In this document: piece after piece, positions 34,818 through 43,583 of the stretch
Layout: the number at the start of each line of letters is the position of its first letter
How positions within the stretch are numbered: position 1 is the stretch's first letter
Assembly (NCBI RefSeq): GCF_900176145.1
Contig: NZ_FWWY01000001.1
Coordinates: 1,783,819 to 1,847,818 of the forward strand
Source of the DNA: Sulfobacillus thermosulfidooxidans DSM 9293
GTDB taxonomy: Bacteria > Bacillota > Sulfobacillia > Sulfobacillales > Sulfobacillaceae
Direction of reading: 5' to 3'
DNA length: 64,000 bases
Notes under the pieces: model-generated
What the model was told of the DNA's origin: nothing
The model's input: only the letters and a program-made list of their open reading frames with translations
Databases searched by the model: none
Program-made: the position numbers and the translations under genes

Positions 34818-35589
34818 CCTTGACCTCCTCTTCTGGAGTACGGTCAAACATAGCATGCACCAAATCCTCCAGGCTAATATTTCGGTTTTCCATGATTTGC
34901 TTGATTTTGCCATGGGCAAAGACCACGATGCGGTCAGCTACGGTCAGTATATCTTCTAAGCGATGACTTACGAGAAGGACCGACTTTCCCTGAGCTTTTA
35001 AATGACGAATAAGTTTTAGGACTTCGTCGATCTTGGCTACAGAAATCGCTGCCGTTGGTTCATCCATAATAATTAATTCCCGAGAGAACAGTAAGGCACG
35101 GGCAATTGCGACGAGTTGCTGTTCGCCTCCTGACAAAGTCCCGACCAAATCTGTAGGATTCGCTTTCGCGTTTAATTCCCTGACAACGCGTTGAGATTCG
35201 TTTATCATGCGTCGTCGGTTATTAAAAATGCCGGCAAAAGTTATTTCTTCACCAAGAAAGAGATTTTGCCAAATGGGTAGATCAGGGGCTAATGACAAAT
35301 TCTGATAAATCATCTCAATCTTTAATTCTTGTCGAGAGGAGCGGGGCGACTTGACAGTGACCGGTCGCCCCTTATAGTAAATCTCGCCGGAATCCATCAA
35401 GTTATAGCCAGTGAGAAGGCTGAGAAAAGTGGACTTCCCAGCGGCATTGTCGCCAACTAAGCCTATGACTTCACCCGAATAAATGTCTAGGCTAACATCA
35501 TTAACAGCGTGGACCGGACCAAAAGACTTTTTCAAATGTCTTAATGATAATAAAGGTGTTTCAGTGCGAGACTGATTAGGTGTGCTCAT
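34807..35589 (-). CDS. Sugar ABC transporter ATP-binding protein
   Basis: This 260-residue ATPase has Walker A (GDNAAGKSTFLSLL), signature LSGGEQQLVAIARALL, Walker B (LIIMDEPTAAI) and the switch His in VLLVSHRLEDIL. It resembles one half of RbsA/XylG, so this system uses a single-domain ATPase that must dimerise, unlike the usual two-domain sugar ATPase. It lies between the binding protein and permease genes. Confidence 0.93.
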   Translation of the reverse strand: MSTPNQSRTETPLLSLRHLKKSFGPVHAVNDVSLDIYSGEVIGLVGDNAAGKSTFLSLLTGYNLMDSGEIYYKGRPVTVKSPRSSRQELKIEMIYQNLSLAPDLPIWQNLFLGEEITFAGIFNNRRRMINESQRVVRELNAKANPTDLVGTLSGGEQQLVAIARALLFSRELIIMDEPTAAISVAKIDEVLKLIRHLKAQGKSVLLVSHRLEDILTVADRIVVFAHGKIKQIMENRNISLEDLVHAMFDRTPEEEVKDVH

Positions 35590-35659
35590 GGAATGCTAAC
35601 TCCTCGTAAAATAGTGCGAAAGGTAATTAAGGTACGTGAAAAAAGTAAGTCATCTTGTA

Positions 35660-36730
35660 TCACGATGAAGCCACGGCGTGCGATGTTGCATGCCCATATG
35701 GTAACGGAGGAACAGTTTGTGGCGTACCCCATCCTGCGATTTTCGACACGTTCGCTTTGGTCACAAGAGTCATCGGAATTATCACATCACCATGGTCAAA
35801 ATTCTTCGGAGGGAGAGTATGATATTGCAAAATGTTATCCATTGCTTCCACAGCCCAATAGGCCTCAACGAACGGAGAATGGGTTACTGTGTCGAGTTGT
35901 GTGCCGTTGGCGACTGCGGTCAAACTTTGTGGCTGGGCATCTGCACCGACAACGTAAGTTGTTTTACCCGCTTGAATACCGGCGTTCTTCAGAGCAGTTA
36001 ATGCTCCCAATGCCATCGCGTCGTTCGATGCAATAACGAGTTGCACATTACTATCTTTAGCTAAAAATTCTGACATGATAGTTTGAGCTGTACTTGTTTC
36101 GAAATTGGCGCTTTGATTAAGCACGATTTTAACTTTACCATTTGTGATATATGGCTGAAGGGCTTTCATGGCGCCGGCAAGACGATCAATGGCCGTACTT
36201 GAACCTAAAGTTCCTTGTAAAATGGCGACATGCCATGGTGTGGGAATATTATGGTTTGTAAGATATTGCAGAGCATAATGAGTTTGAAGATAGCCTAACT
36301 CCTTGTCATTATCTCCAATAAACACATCACGAGCGGTAGTGCTGTTGACATCTCGGTCAATGGCAACGACAGGTACCCCTTGTTTCATTGCCTGTTGTGC
36401 GGCGGCTGTGACGGACCCGTTGACGGGATTCAATATGATTCCTTTAGCGTTGTTGGCAACTGCTTCTTTTATATCAGTGATTTCTTGCGATGCTGAGCCG
36501 TTGGCATCAACGATTTTGATGGTTAAATTGGGATAATATTTGGCTGCTTGCTGCACGGCTTGGGCCATTGGAGCAAAATAAGGTGCAGCGTATCCAGTAA
36601 AAATAAAATAGACCAATGATTTGTTGTTAGCAGGTTGGCTTGTGTTGGTTGGCGAATTCCCGCACCCCGCAATAAAAGTCGAGGCCAAAATTGCCGCTAA
36701 TCCAAGGACACCTTTTTTTTCAATGTTCAT
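35660..36730 (-). CDS. Sugar ABC transporter substrate-binding lipoprotein (RbsB type)
   Basis: The 356-residue protein begins with a lipoprotein signal (LAAILASTFIAGCGNSP, with Cys23 or so as lipidation site) and a Thr/Asn linker. The mature part is a type I periplasmic-binding fold: YFIFTGYAAPYFAPMAQAVQ, LNPVNGSVTAAAQQAMKQGV, PVVAIDRDVN, and VIASNDAMALGALTALKNAG. It captures the sugar outside the membrane. It is the first gene of the operon and sits directly behind a LacI-type operator. Confidence 0.93.
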   Translation of the reverse strand: MNIEKKGVLGLAAILASTFIAGCGNSPTNTSQPANNKSLVYFIFTGYAAPYFAPMAQAVQQAAKYYPNLTIKIVDANGSASQEITDIKEAVANNAKGIILNPVNGSVTAAAQQAMKQGVPVVAIDRDVNSTTARDVFIGDNDKELGYLQTHYALQYLTNHNIPTPWHVAILQGTLGSSTAIDRLAGAMKALQPYITNGKVKIVLNQSANFETSTAQTIMSEFLAKDSNVQLVIASNDAMALGALTALKNAGIQAGKTTYVVGADAQPQSLTAVANGTQLDTVTHSPFVEAYWAVEAMDNILQYHTLPPKNFDHGDVIIPMTLVTKANVSKIAGWGTPQTVPPLPYGHATSHAVASS

Positions 36731-36750
36731 AATTATCCCCTTTCTTGTTG

Positions 36751-36764
36751 TGGATACGTTTCCA
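36751..36764. promoter_or_regulatory. LacI-type operator of the sugar ABC operon
   Basis: TGGATACGTTTCCA is a near-perfect palindrome with the central CG typical of LacI/GalR operators. On the minus strand a candidate promoter, TTGACT (36792-36787), 17 bp, then GAGTAT (36769-36764), ends at its edge, so binding would block transcription. The start codon of the binding protein lies 20 bp further on. Confidence 0.75.
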
Positions 36765-37098
36765 TACTCGCTATTTTTCAGCGAAAAGTCAATAACTTGT
36801 GATTAGATTATCTTTTTCTGAGTTGTCGGATGTTATGTATTCTAGAGGTGGTTTTTGTAAAGTTTTCAGGACTGAATCATGGTTGTTCCGTGTCAAGAAC
36901 GTCAGAGAGCTCTTTTGTATTTGATATGCATCTAACATTTTTGCGATTTATGAAGGAAAAATCACTCAAAAAAGAAAAATGAAGCTTTGCCAAGAATTAT
37001 AGGCCAGGATATTGAGATAGGAAGAGGAGTAATTGACACTGCCAATCCCAATGGTATGGCCAACATCAAGTAGTTTGAAAAGAATTGAAAAATTAAAA

Positions 37099-37146
37099 CT
37101 CCTAACTATGAAAATCTTACACTGGTTATTGGATAATAGTTAGGAG
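37099..37146. promoter_or_regulatory. 11-bp inverted repeat upstream of lutA
   Basis: CTCCTAACTAT (37099-37109) and ATAGTTAGGAG (37136-37146) are exact complements with 26 bp between. They end 43 bp before the lutA start. They could be two half-sites for a dimeric regulator (LutR-like) or a leader hairpin. Confidence 0.55.
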
Positions 37147-37189
37147 AGATTCGTATCGCATTCAGGCGGGATAGGGAAAGAAGGATGAT

Positions 37190-38029
37190 ATGTTCGTGAA
37201 ACGTGTGCAATTGTTTGTGACATGCTTAGCGGATCTCGTGCACCCTCAAGCGGCGATTGCCGCGGTGCATGTGCTGGAACGGCGACACGTCTCCGTCGAA
37301 TTTCCCGAGAATCAAACGTGTTGTGGTCAATTTAGCTACAATGCGGGCTATCACCACGAGGCCGCCATCTTGGCGAGACATTTCCTCACGGTTTTTGAAG
37401 CCAGCAGTCACGGTGAATCCCCGGACATTGTGTCTTTATCGGGGTCGTGTGCCGCGATGGTTATCCAGACCTATCCGCAATTATTATATGAAGATGCCTT
37501 AGCACAAGGCGCATCCGAAGACGTGGCCGAACACTGGAAACAACGGGCCGTGCAATTAGGAGAACGTCTCCATGAATGGTCGATGTGGCTGAACCAGCAT
37601 TGTTCGTCGGAACCCGCGACCACACCGAAAATCCCTGTCGCCTATCATTTGGGCTGTCATATGCGCCGTTTGTTGCCGGGTGCGCCGGATGCGGCACAAA
37701 TTTTAGGACATTACGGCATCGAAGCCTTAGAACCCGACGATGCGGAGCAATGTTGTGGGTTTGGTGGGACGTACAGTGTGACAGAACCCGTGATCTCGAC
37801 CACGTTAGCGGATGATAAATTGCAACACATCGACCATTTACGGGAGAGCACGGGGGCCCTGTGCTTGACCAGTGCGGATCTCGGATGTCTTCTCCATCTG
37901 AAAGGCCGCCTCATCCGGCAAGGCTCACAATTTCCCGCGTGCCATGTGGCGGAGTTGGTGGATTTGGCGGATCAAAAGCGTCTGTCCGTGGAACAGATTC
38001 AGGCGGCCGGCCTGAAGGGAGGCCAATAA
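37190..38029 (+). CDS. lutA: Lactate utilisation protein A (CCG-domain Fe-S protein)
   Basis: LutA is a GlpC/GlcF-like protein with two CCG domains that bind an iron-sulfur cluster. In this 279-residue protein the first is FPENQTCCGQFSYNAGYH with SGSCAAMV, the second is YHLGCHMRRLLPG with DDAEQCCGFGGTY and SADLGCLLHL. With LutB and LutC it oxidises L-lactate to pyruvate. An AGAAGGATGAT stretch precedes ATG 37190. lutB starts immediately after its stop. The three lut genes look more GC-rich than the preceding block. Confidence 0.92.
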   Translation: MFVKRVQLFVTCLADLVHPQAAIAAVHVLERRHVSVEFPENQTCCGQFSYNAGYHHEAAILARHFLTVFEASSHGESPDIVSLSGSCAAMVIQTYPQLLYEDALAQGASEDVAEHWKQRAVQLGERLHEWSMWLNQHCSSEPATTPKIPVAYHLGCHMRRLLPGAPDAAQILGHYGIEALEPDDAEQCCGFGGTYSVTEPVISTTLADDKLQHIDHLRESTGALCLTSADLGCLLHLKGRLIRQGSQFPACHVAELVDLADQKRLSVEQIQAAGLKGGQ

Positions 38030-39481
38030 ATGGCGGGACAACTCCCTTCTGATCATCGCCCCTGGGCGCTTAGGCGCACGCTCGCTCTGCACGATCACAC
38101 GATGCGCAACACGATCGGTTTTGTGACACGGCGCTTTACCGTCGCCAAACGGGAAGCGTACCGCCAACATCCCGAGCTGGAAACTGCTCGCCTTGTGGCG
38201 GTTCAAGAAAAGCGCCAAGCCATTCGCGACCTCCCGGAACTCCTCGCAACACTGCGAGCGCGTATTGAAGAGCATGGCGGACAAACCTATCTTGCGGCGA
38301 ATGCTGCCGACGCCGTTCATCGTGTTCTGAACATTGCCCACCATGAGCAGGTCCGTTTGGTGATCAAGAGTAAATCGATGGTGACCGAAGAAATTGAATT
38401 AAACCGCGCCTTGGAGCAAGCAGGCATGGTGGTCCGGGAAACCGATCTCGGGGAATACATCATCCAATTAGCCCACGAGAAACCCTCTCATATCCTCGCA
38501 CCGGCCGCGCATCGGAACCGTCAGCAAATCGATGAATTATTCGCACACGATGCGGCCCAGCAAGGGGTGATGCCCCCCCGAAGCGATGACATTGCCGATT
38601 TGACAGCCTATGCCCGCGAGCGATTACGTCAGGAGTTTCTGGCTGCCGATATGGGTGTTACGGGAGGGAATTTCCTCGTGGCAGAAACCGGGACGCTCGT
38701 CCTCATTACCAATGAAGGGAATGCCGATATGGTGACCACCCTGCCGCGGATTCTCGTGTCGATTGTGGGGGTCGAGAAAGTGATCCGCGACTGGGCCTCT
38801 TTAATTCACCTGGTTCAACAACCGGCGATGAGTGGGATTGGCCGTCATCTTTCGTCGTATACGACCCTCATTCAGGGGCCCAAACAGGCGGGATCGGCCG
38901 ATGGCCCGATGCAGTGGCACGTGATATTGGTCGACAACGGGCGCATGGCTTTGCGGAATACGGCCTTTGAGGATGTGTTGAGCTGTATCCGGTGTGGCGC
39001 GTGTTTAAATGTCTGCCCCGTCTTTCGCGAAGTGGGGGGCCATGCCTACGGCAGTGTTTATCCGGGTCCCATTGGCATCGTCGAAACCCCGTTGTTAACA
39101 GATTTCGCGATGTTGCCGGAGTTGCCTTCTTCGTTGTGCACGCTCTGCCATGCGTGCCAAGAAGCGTGCCCCATGGAGATTAACTTACCCCAACATATTG
39201 TTGATTTGCGCCGTATCAAGGTCCAACGTAAAATGACGCCGGGCCTGTGGGATTGGACGATGAAAACCTGGGCCCGTTTTTGGTCGACTCCCGGCGGATA
39301 TCGGCGTTCGGTTCGTATTGCCCGCCTGGCCACCCGCTTATCCGGCCAACACCAATCGCTGCATGCGGCACCGGGAGTCTTTGCGGGATGGTTTGAAACC
39401 CGCGATATGCCCGCCGTGGCCGATCAAACCTTTCATGAATGGTGGCCAAAGCGGCATCAACCCACATCAACCGATCAATGA
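38030..39481 (+). CDS. lutB: Lactate utilisation protein B (ferredoxin-like Fe-S protein)
   Basis: This 483-residue protein has an N-terminal LUD domain (GNFLVAETGTLVLITNEGNA) and a C-terminal pair of 4Fe-4S motifs, CIRCGACLNVCPVF and CTLCHACQEACPMEI. It passes electrons from lactate oxidation towards the respiratory chain. GAAGGGAGG lies before ATG 38030, inside the end of lutA. It is of normal length for the family. Confidence 0.93.
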   Translation: MAGQLPSDHRPWALRRTLALHDHTMRNTIGFVTRRFTVAKREAYRQHPELETARLVAVQEKRQAIRDLPELLATLRARIEEHGGQTYLAANAADAVHRVLNIAHHEQVRLVIKSKSMVTEEIELNRALEQAGMVVRETDLGEYIIQLAHEKPSHILAPAAHRNRQQIDELFAHDAAQQGVMPPRSDDIADLTAYARERLRQEFLAADMGVTGGNFLVAETGTLVLITNEGNADMVTTLPRILVSIVGVEKVIRDWASLIHLVQQPAMSGIGRHLSSYTTLIQGPKQAGSADGPMQWHVILVDNGRMALRNTAFEDVLSCIRCGACLNVCPVFREVGGHAYGSVYPGPIGIVETPLLTDFAMLPELPSSLCTLCHACQEACPMEINLPQHIVDLRRIKVQRKMTPGLWDWTMKTWARFWSTPGGYRRSVRIARLATRLSGQHQSLHAAPGVFAGWFETRDMPAVADQTFHEWWPKRHQPTSTDQ

Positions 39482-39499
39482 GGGGAGGAGGATGCGGTG

Positions 39500-40093
39500 A
39501 TGCGTGTGATACAACAATTTGATCAACAATGGCAGAAGAACGGGGCAAAAATTTATCATGTGGCTCATGCGACGGAATTGCCAGAGGCGTTGACACGGAT
39601 TTCCCAGCGTCATGCGGGGAATGAGGGGACCCACACCGTCGTGGCCGCGGGACTGTCCGGCGCCTGGGAACATCTGATCCGCCGCGTCTTTCCCCCGGAG
39701 CAACTCTATGTATGGAAAGGAGGAGGGAATGCCGAAGAATTTCGCCAGCGCTGTGCCCAAGCGGGTATTGGTATCACAGGGTGTGCGTGGGCGGCAGCCG
39801 ATGCGGGGAGTGTGACCCTTTATGGTCATGGCGACCAGAGCCTGCTGCCGAGTCTCTTGCCGCCGGTTCATGTCGTCATCTTATCGACCTCGCAGATATT
39901 CCCGACCTTTGCGGAGGGTTTGGCCCATTTACAGTCGCCAGGACCTCACAATGCACTACGACCCTCTTTGCCGCCGCTCATCAAGATGATTGCGGGACCC
40001 AGCATGACGGGGGATATCGAAGGGCAACTCATTACGGGCGTTCATGGGCCCAAAGACCTTTATGCCATCGTGATGGAGGAAATTTTGGTATGA
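39500..40093 (+). CDS. lutC: Lactate utilisation protein C (LUD domain)
   Basis: This protein of 197 residues is a single LUD/DUF162 domain: ITGCAWAAADAGSVTLYG, HVVILSTSQIFPTFAEGL, and the C-terminal PSMTGDIEGQLITGVHGPKD, the most typical LutC segment. It completes the LutABC complex. GGGGAGGAGGA lies upstream; GTG 39497 is an equally possible start. Confidence 0.92.
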   Translation: MRVIQQFDQQWQKNGAKIYHVAHATELPEALTRISQRHAGNEGTHTVVAAGLSGAWEHLIRRVFPPEQLYVWKGGGNAEEFRQRCAQAGIGITGCAWAAADAGSVTLYGHGDQSLLPSLLPPVHVVILSTSQIFPTFAEGLAHLQSPGPHNALRPSLPPLIKMIAGPSMTGDIEGQLITGVHGPKDLYAIVMEEILV

Positions 40094-40164
40094 TAACGAA
40101 AGCTAAAAAGGCCAGGGTTTTTTGGTGAGTAGGGCTACGACAGGAAATCTCTGCGAGGTGTCTT

Positions 40165-40983
40165 ATGAAGCCCTTTTTGAAATGGGCTGGAGGAAAATAT
40201 CGTTTACTGAACCGCATACGCGAAAGACTTCCACGGGGAACAAGACTTATTGAACCTTTTGTGGGTTCGGCTGCGGTTTGGCTTAATACCGATTATCCGC
40301 GTGCACTGCTCGCTGATAATAACCGGGACTTGATTCAACTTTATCAGACCCTACAAAAATATGGGGCAGCATTCATAGAGTATTGTCGAAGCTATTTTGT
40401 TCCCGAAAATAATGTGGCCGAACGCTATTACGCGTTACGGCAACGCTTTAATAGCACAGAAGATCCATGGGAAAAATCTGCTTTATTTTTGTACTTGAAC
40501 CGTCACGGGTACAACGGTTTGTGCCGTTATAACGGGACAGGCGCTTTCAATGTGCCCTTTGGCCGTTATCGTCAGCCTTATTTTCCAGAAGAAGAAATGT
40601 ATTATTTTGCGGAAAAAGCCAAGACGGCGGAATTTGTTTGGGAGGATTTTCGTGCGGTCATGTCTTCAGCGAAAGCCGGTGATGTGATTTATTGCGATCC
40701 TCCGTATGTCCCCTTATCGTCCACGGCCAATTTCACAGGCTATTCGGCGGGAGGTTTTGATTGGCGAGATCAGAAAGATTTGGCCATGTGGGCGGAGAAT
40801 CTGGCCAAACAAGGAATCCCGGTTCTGATTTCTAATCATGCCACAGATTTTACGGAGAACATCTACGTCCACCGGGGGGCGTTGCTCGACTATTTTGATG
40901 TCCAGCGCTTTATCAGTTGTGATGGCAATCATCGGCAAGTGGCTCATGAACTCTTGGCGCTATTTGCTGAGAGTAAAGAATAA
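40165..40983 (+). CDS. Dam-like adenine-N6 DNA methyltransferase (D12 class)
   Basis: This 272-residue protein is a D12-class methylase: FLKWAGGKYRLLNRIRERLP is the AdoMet-binding motif, RLIEPFVGSAAVWLNTDY follows, and DVIYCDPPYVPLSSTANFTG holds the catalytic DPPY. Relatives methylate adenine in GATC. No endonuclease gene lies beside it, so it appears to be an orphan methylase (regulation, repair or phage protection). It follows lutC by 71 bp but probably is not part of that operon. Confidence 0.9.
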   Translation: MKPFLKWAGGKYRLLNRIRERLPRGTRLIEPFVGSAAVWLNTDYPRALLADNNRDLIQLYQTLQKYGAAFIEYCRSYFVPENNVAERYYALRQRFNSTEDPWEKSALFLYLNRHGYNGLCRYNGTGAFNVPFGRYRQPYFPEEEMYYFAEKAKTAEFVWEDFRAVMSSAKAGDVIYCDPPYVPLSSTANFTGYSAGGFDWRDQKDLAMWAENLAKQGIPVLISNHATDFTENIYVHRGALLDYFDVQRFISCDGNHRQVAHELLALFAESKE

Positions 40984-41343
40984 GATAAAAAGTCCGCTTG
41001 ATTGATGAGTAATCCACCAAAATGGATACTCTTCTCCTCTTTGTGTCTGTTCTCTTGTTTCGTGTTGAGCATAAGCTCACGACCGCAAATCATGACAAGA
41101 AAAATACACTGCATCCTGACACATTGTGCAATCGACACGGGTAAAAAGAACTTGAGTTTATCAAGGTCTCCATAATTCCTTAAAAATAACTAAAAAAAAT
41201 GAACTCAACGTAATTTATTGGTACCAAATTGTTGACAAGAAGTTTAGCCTACGCCAAAAATGGAGTTAATTCGACTGCATTTGATATGGTTCTATTATTT
41301 TATTCTGCCATGATGTTTAGCCAACCGTGATAAGGAGACTGTG
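40984..41343. other. Intergenic region before the GGDEF-EAL gene
   Basis: No gene is visible in this 360-bp stretch. An imperfect hairpin (GAGTAATCCA/TGGATACTC, about 41009-41033) lies shortly after the methylase gene. The region is A/T-rich towards the next gene, which has AAGGAGA before its start. Confidence 0.4.
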
Positions 41344-43155
41344 ATGTCTAGTAATTTTTGGGAAAATGCCGAGATTTCTCTTAATGATCAAAATCTTGCG
41401 GACGGATTAACGCTCATTGGGTGGACGACAGAGGATACAGAACATATTGCGGCGGTTCCTTGGGCTTCTGTTGCGGCGCGTGTGGTCCCAATGTTTGTTC
41501 AAACGATTGCCGCGCATCCGGTATTTGACCGCTTAGTGATCACGCATGGATCCTATCAAGAATTAAACCAGTTGGCGACTCGCTATTTAAAAAGTTTATC
41601 CAGACCCCCTACAACCCGGTTGGCCATTCAGATTGCGCAAAGGATTGGCACGCTGCATGTCCAAATGGGGTTAAGCTCGTTGGCCTTTTTGGCCGCTTAT
41701 TGGTCGTTATTCCATGACGTTATCCAATCCGTGTCTACTTTGAGTCCCGATCCGGTACGCTGGCAACTGGCAGAAAGTGCAGCTAAGCGTATGGCTTGGG
41801 ATCTTCTGGTTATGAGTAGTACACAATCTGGATATTATGCCGTCCATGACCCATTAACTCACTTGCCCAATCGCTGGGCTACAGAGCAACAAGTGCAAGT
41901 TTTGATGCGGCAATGCCCAAGTGTGATGGTCCTGTTTGCAGATCTTAATGGGTTTAAAATGGTCAATGACACTTACGGTCATGACGCAGGAGACCATGTT
42001 TTACAAGAAGTGGCACGGCGCTGGCGCGCGGTCTTGCGCTCTAGCGATTGTTTGGGACGTTGGGGCGGTGATGAATTCTTACTCGCATTGCCGGGAGGAA
42101 CCACCGCTCCGACGGCATCGCACATTATCGACAAATTATTACAGGCCTTGACCGTACCGATTCAGATTACTGGCCATCCCCCCGTGACGGTGTCGGCAGC
42201 GTTCGGCGTGGCCTCATTTCCCGCGGATGGGCTTAGTGTAGGGGCTGTAATCCAACGAGCTGACCAACAACTCTATGAAGCCAAGCGAACCCGGCAACGC
42301 TGGGTGGCCTATCCAGCCAAGACGATGACGGGGGCAGCGCAGTGGGCCTTTCGCATTCACAAGGCACTGGGAACATCGGACATTGTGGTGCATTACCAGC
42401 CGATTATCGATTTAAATAGTGGACAGGTGCGGGAATGGGAAGCCTTAGTCCGTTACCGAGACTCTGCCGGCCATTTGCATTATCCCGGTGAATTTCTCCC
42501 TGCTCTTCAAAATCACCATGTCTTGCAAATGTTAGATGGAACGGTTTTAGAACAGGTTTTTCGCGACTTGACCATGTGGACCATCCAAGGATACCAAGCA
42601 ACGGTTTCCGTGAATGTGACCAGTACCGATTTATTGCATCCAGAGTTTTTGCAGAGGCTTCAGGATTTGCATGCCCGCTATCCCCAGGTTTTGCCGCAGA
42701 ATATTGGCTTTGAGGTGCTGGAATCGGCGGTCTTGGTCTATCCTGAACAGATTGCTAGCATTTTAGGGACCTTACGTGAACAGGGATATCACATTGCTCT
42801 GGATGATTTTGGTACCGGGTACAGTTCTCTCAGTCATTTGCAAAAGATTCCGATCGATGTCTTAAAAATTGACCGCAGTTTTGTTCAGGATTGGCACTCG
42901 ACCTCAGGGCGCGGACTCATTCAAGCTATCGTGGGAATGAGTCAGCCCTTTGGATTTCGCACCATTGCTGAAGGAGTGGAAACCTTGGCGCAACACCAGA
43001 CGCTAAGGTCCCTAGGATGTCAATGGGCTCAAGGATGGCTATACAGCGCTGCCCGTGATGCGCATCATGTTATACACTGGCAGTGGTTAGGAGATGGAGT
43101 CATGTCGTCTTCAAACGATTATGTGGACGACAAAAATCCGCAAGAAAATCGATGA
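41344..43155 (+). CDS. Globin-coupled diguanylate cyclase/phosphodiesterase (GGDEF-EAL)
   Basis: This 603-residue protein has three domains. Residues 1-150 look like a globin-coupled sensor: an R-I-G-x-L-H-V-Q-M-G-L segment places His105 as the likely heme ligand, followed by FLAAYWSLFHDVIQ. The GGDEF domain (about 160-320) is intact: GRWGGDEFLLALPGG. The EAL domain (about 340-590) keeps EALVRY, NIGFEVLESAV, and LDDFGTGYSSLSHLQ with LKIDRSFV. It should make or break c-di-GMP in response to oxygen or another gas. The dominant activity cannot be read, since both active sites look complete. GTG 41341 is an alternative start. Confidence 0.88.
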   Translation: MSSNFWENAEISLNDQNLADGLTLIGWTTEDTEHIAAVPWASVAARVVPMFVQTIAAHPVFDRLVITHGSYQELNQLATRYLKSLSRPPTTRLAIQIAQRIGTLHVQMGLSSLAFLAAYWSLFHDVIQSVSTLSPDPVRWQLAESAAKRMAWDLLVMSSTQSGYYAVHDPLTHLPNRWATEQQVQVLMRQCPSVMVLFADLNGFKMVNDTYGHDAGDHVLQEVARRWRAVLRSSDCLGRWGGDEFLLALPGGTTAPTASHIIDKLLQALTVPIQITGHPPVTVSAAFGVASFPADGLSVGAVIQRADQQLYEAKRTRQRWVAYPAKTMTGAAQWAFRIHKALGTSDIVVHYQPIIDLNSGQVREWEALVRYRDSAGHLHYPGEFLPALQNHHVLQMLDGTVLEQVFRDLTMWTIQGYQATVSVNVTSTDLLHPEFLQRLQDLHARYPQVLPQNIGFEVLESAVLVYPEQIASILGTLREQGYHIALDDFGTGYSSLSHLQKIPIDVLKIDRSFVQDWHSTSGRGLIQAIVGMSQPFGFRTIAEGVETLAQHQTLRSLGCQWAQGWLYSAARDAHHVIHWQWLGDGVMSSSNDYVDDKNPQENR

Positions 43156-43583
43156 AAACATCATCAACGTAACTGGAAAATGTTGTAGGAAGTCAAATGC
43201 TGGGTTTATGATGATAAAGATTGGAATGACAAGAGATGTGCATGACTGGCATTTCTTTGCATAATCCCAGGGAATAACCCATGTTGATAATGTAACTGAC
43301 CTATGAAAAGGTCATTGACAATCTCTTGTCATGAATGAAATACCACGTTTTTGCTTAAATCGATGGCCTGTGATCTCCGGTGAATATTTTGGTATTCGCG
43401 AATAATCTGTTTGCGAATATGGCAATCGCGTGAAAAAAACGAGCTGCTGTCCAATGAGAGCAGTTGAAAATTCGTTGATCCCCAAGGGAAATGCTTTGGT
43501 TTTGTGAAGCCTCTAGGTGGTGAGGATCTTAGACATGGTCGAAGGGATTTTCGTGCTTTTTGTGTAGAAAGGAACGAGCACTC
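43156..43583. other. Intergenic region with a palindromic operator-like site
   Basis: No gene is visible in this 428-bp stretch. TATTCGCGAATA at 43393-43404 is a perfect 12-bp palindrome, and the half-site GCGAATA recurs at 43413-43419, 15 bp on. This is a likely protein-binding site for the regulator gene that starts 165 bp downstream. Confidence 0.5.

Larger units (their letters stand above)
36731..37189. other. Divergent control region between the sugar transporter and lutA
   Basis: This 459-bp region carries no gene. Its left part holds the LacI-type operator and a candidate promoter for the transporter. Its right part holds an 11-bp inverted repeat before lutA. The middle is A/T-rich. 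Confidence 0.6.
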
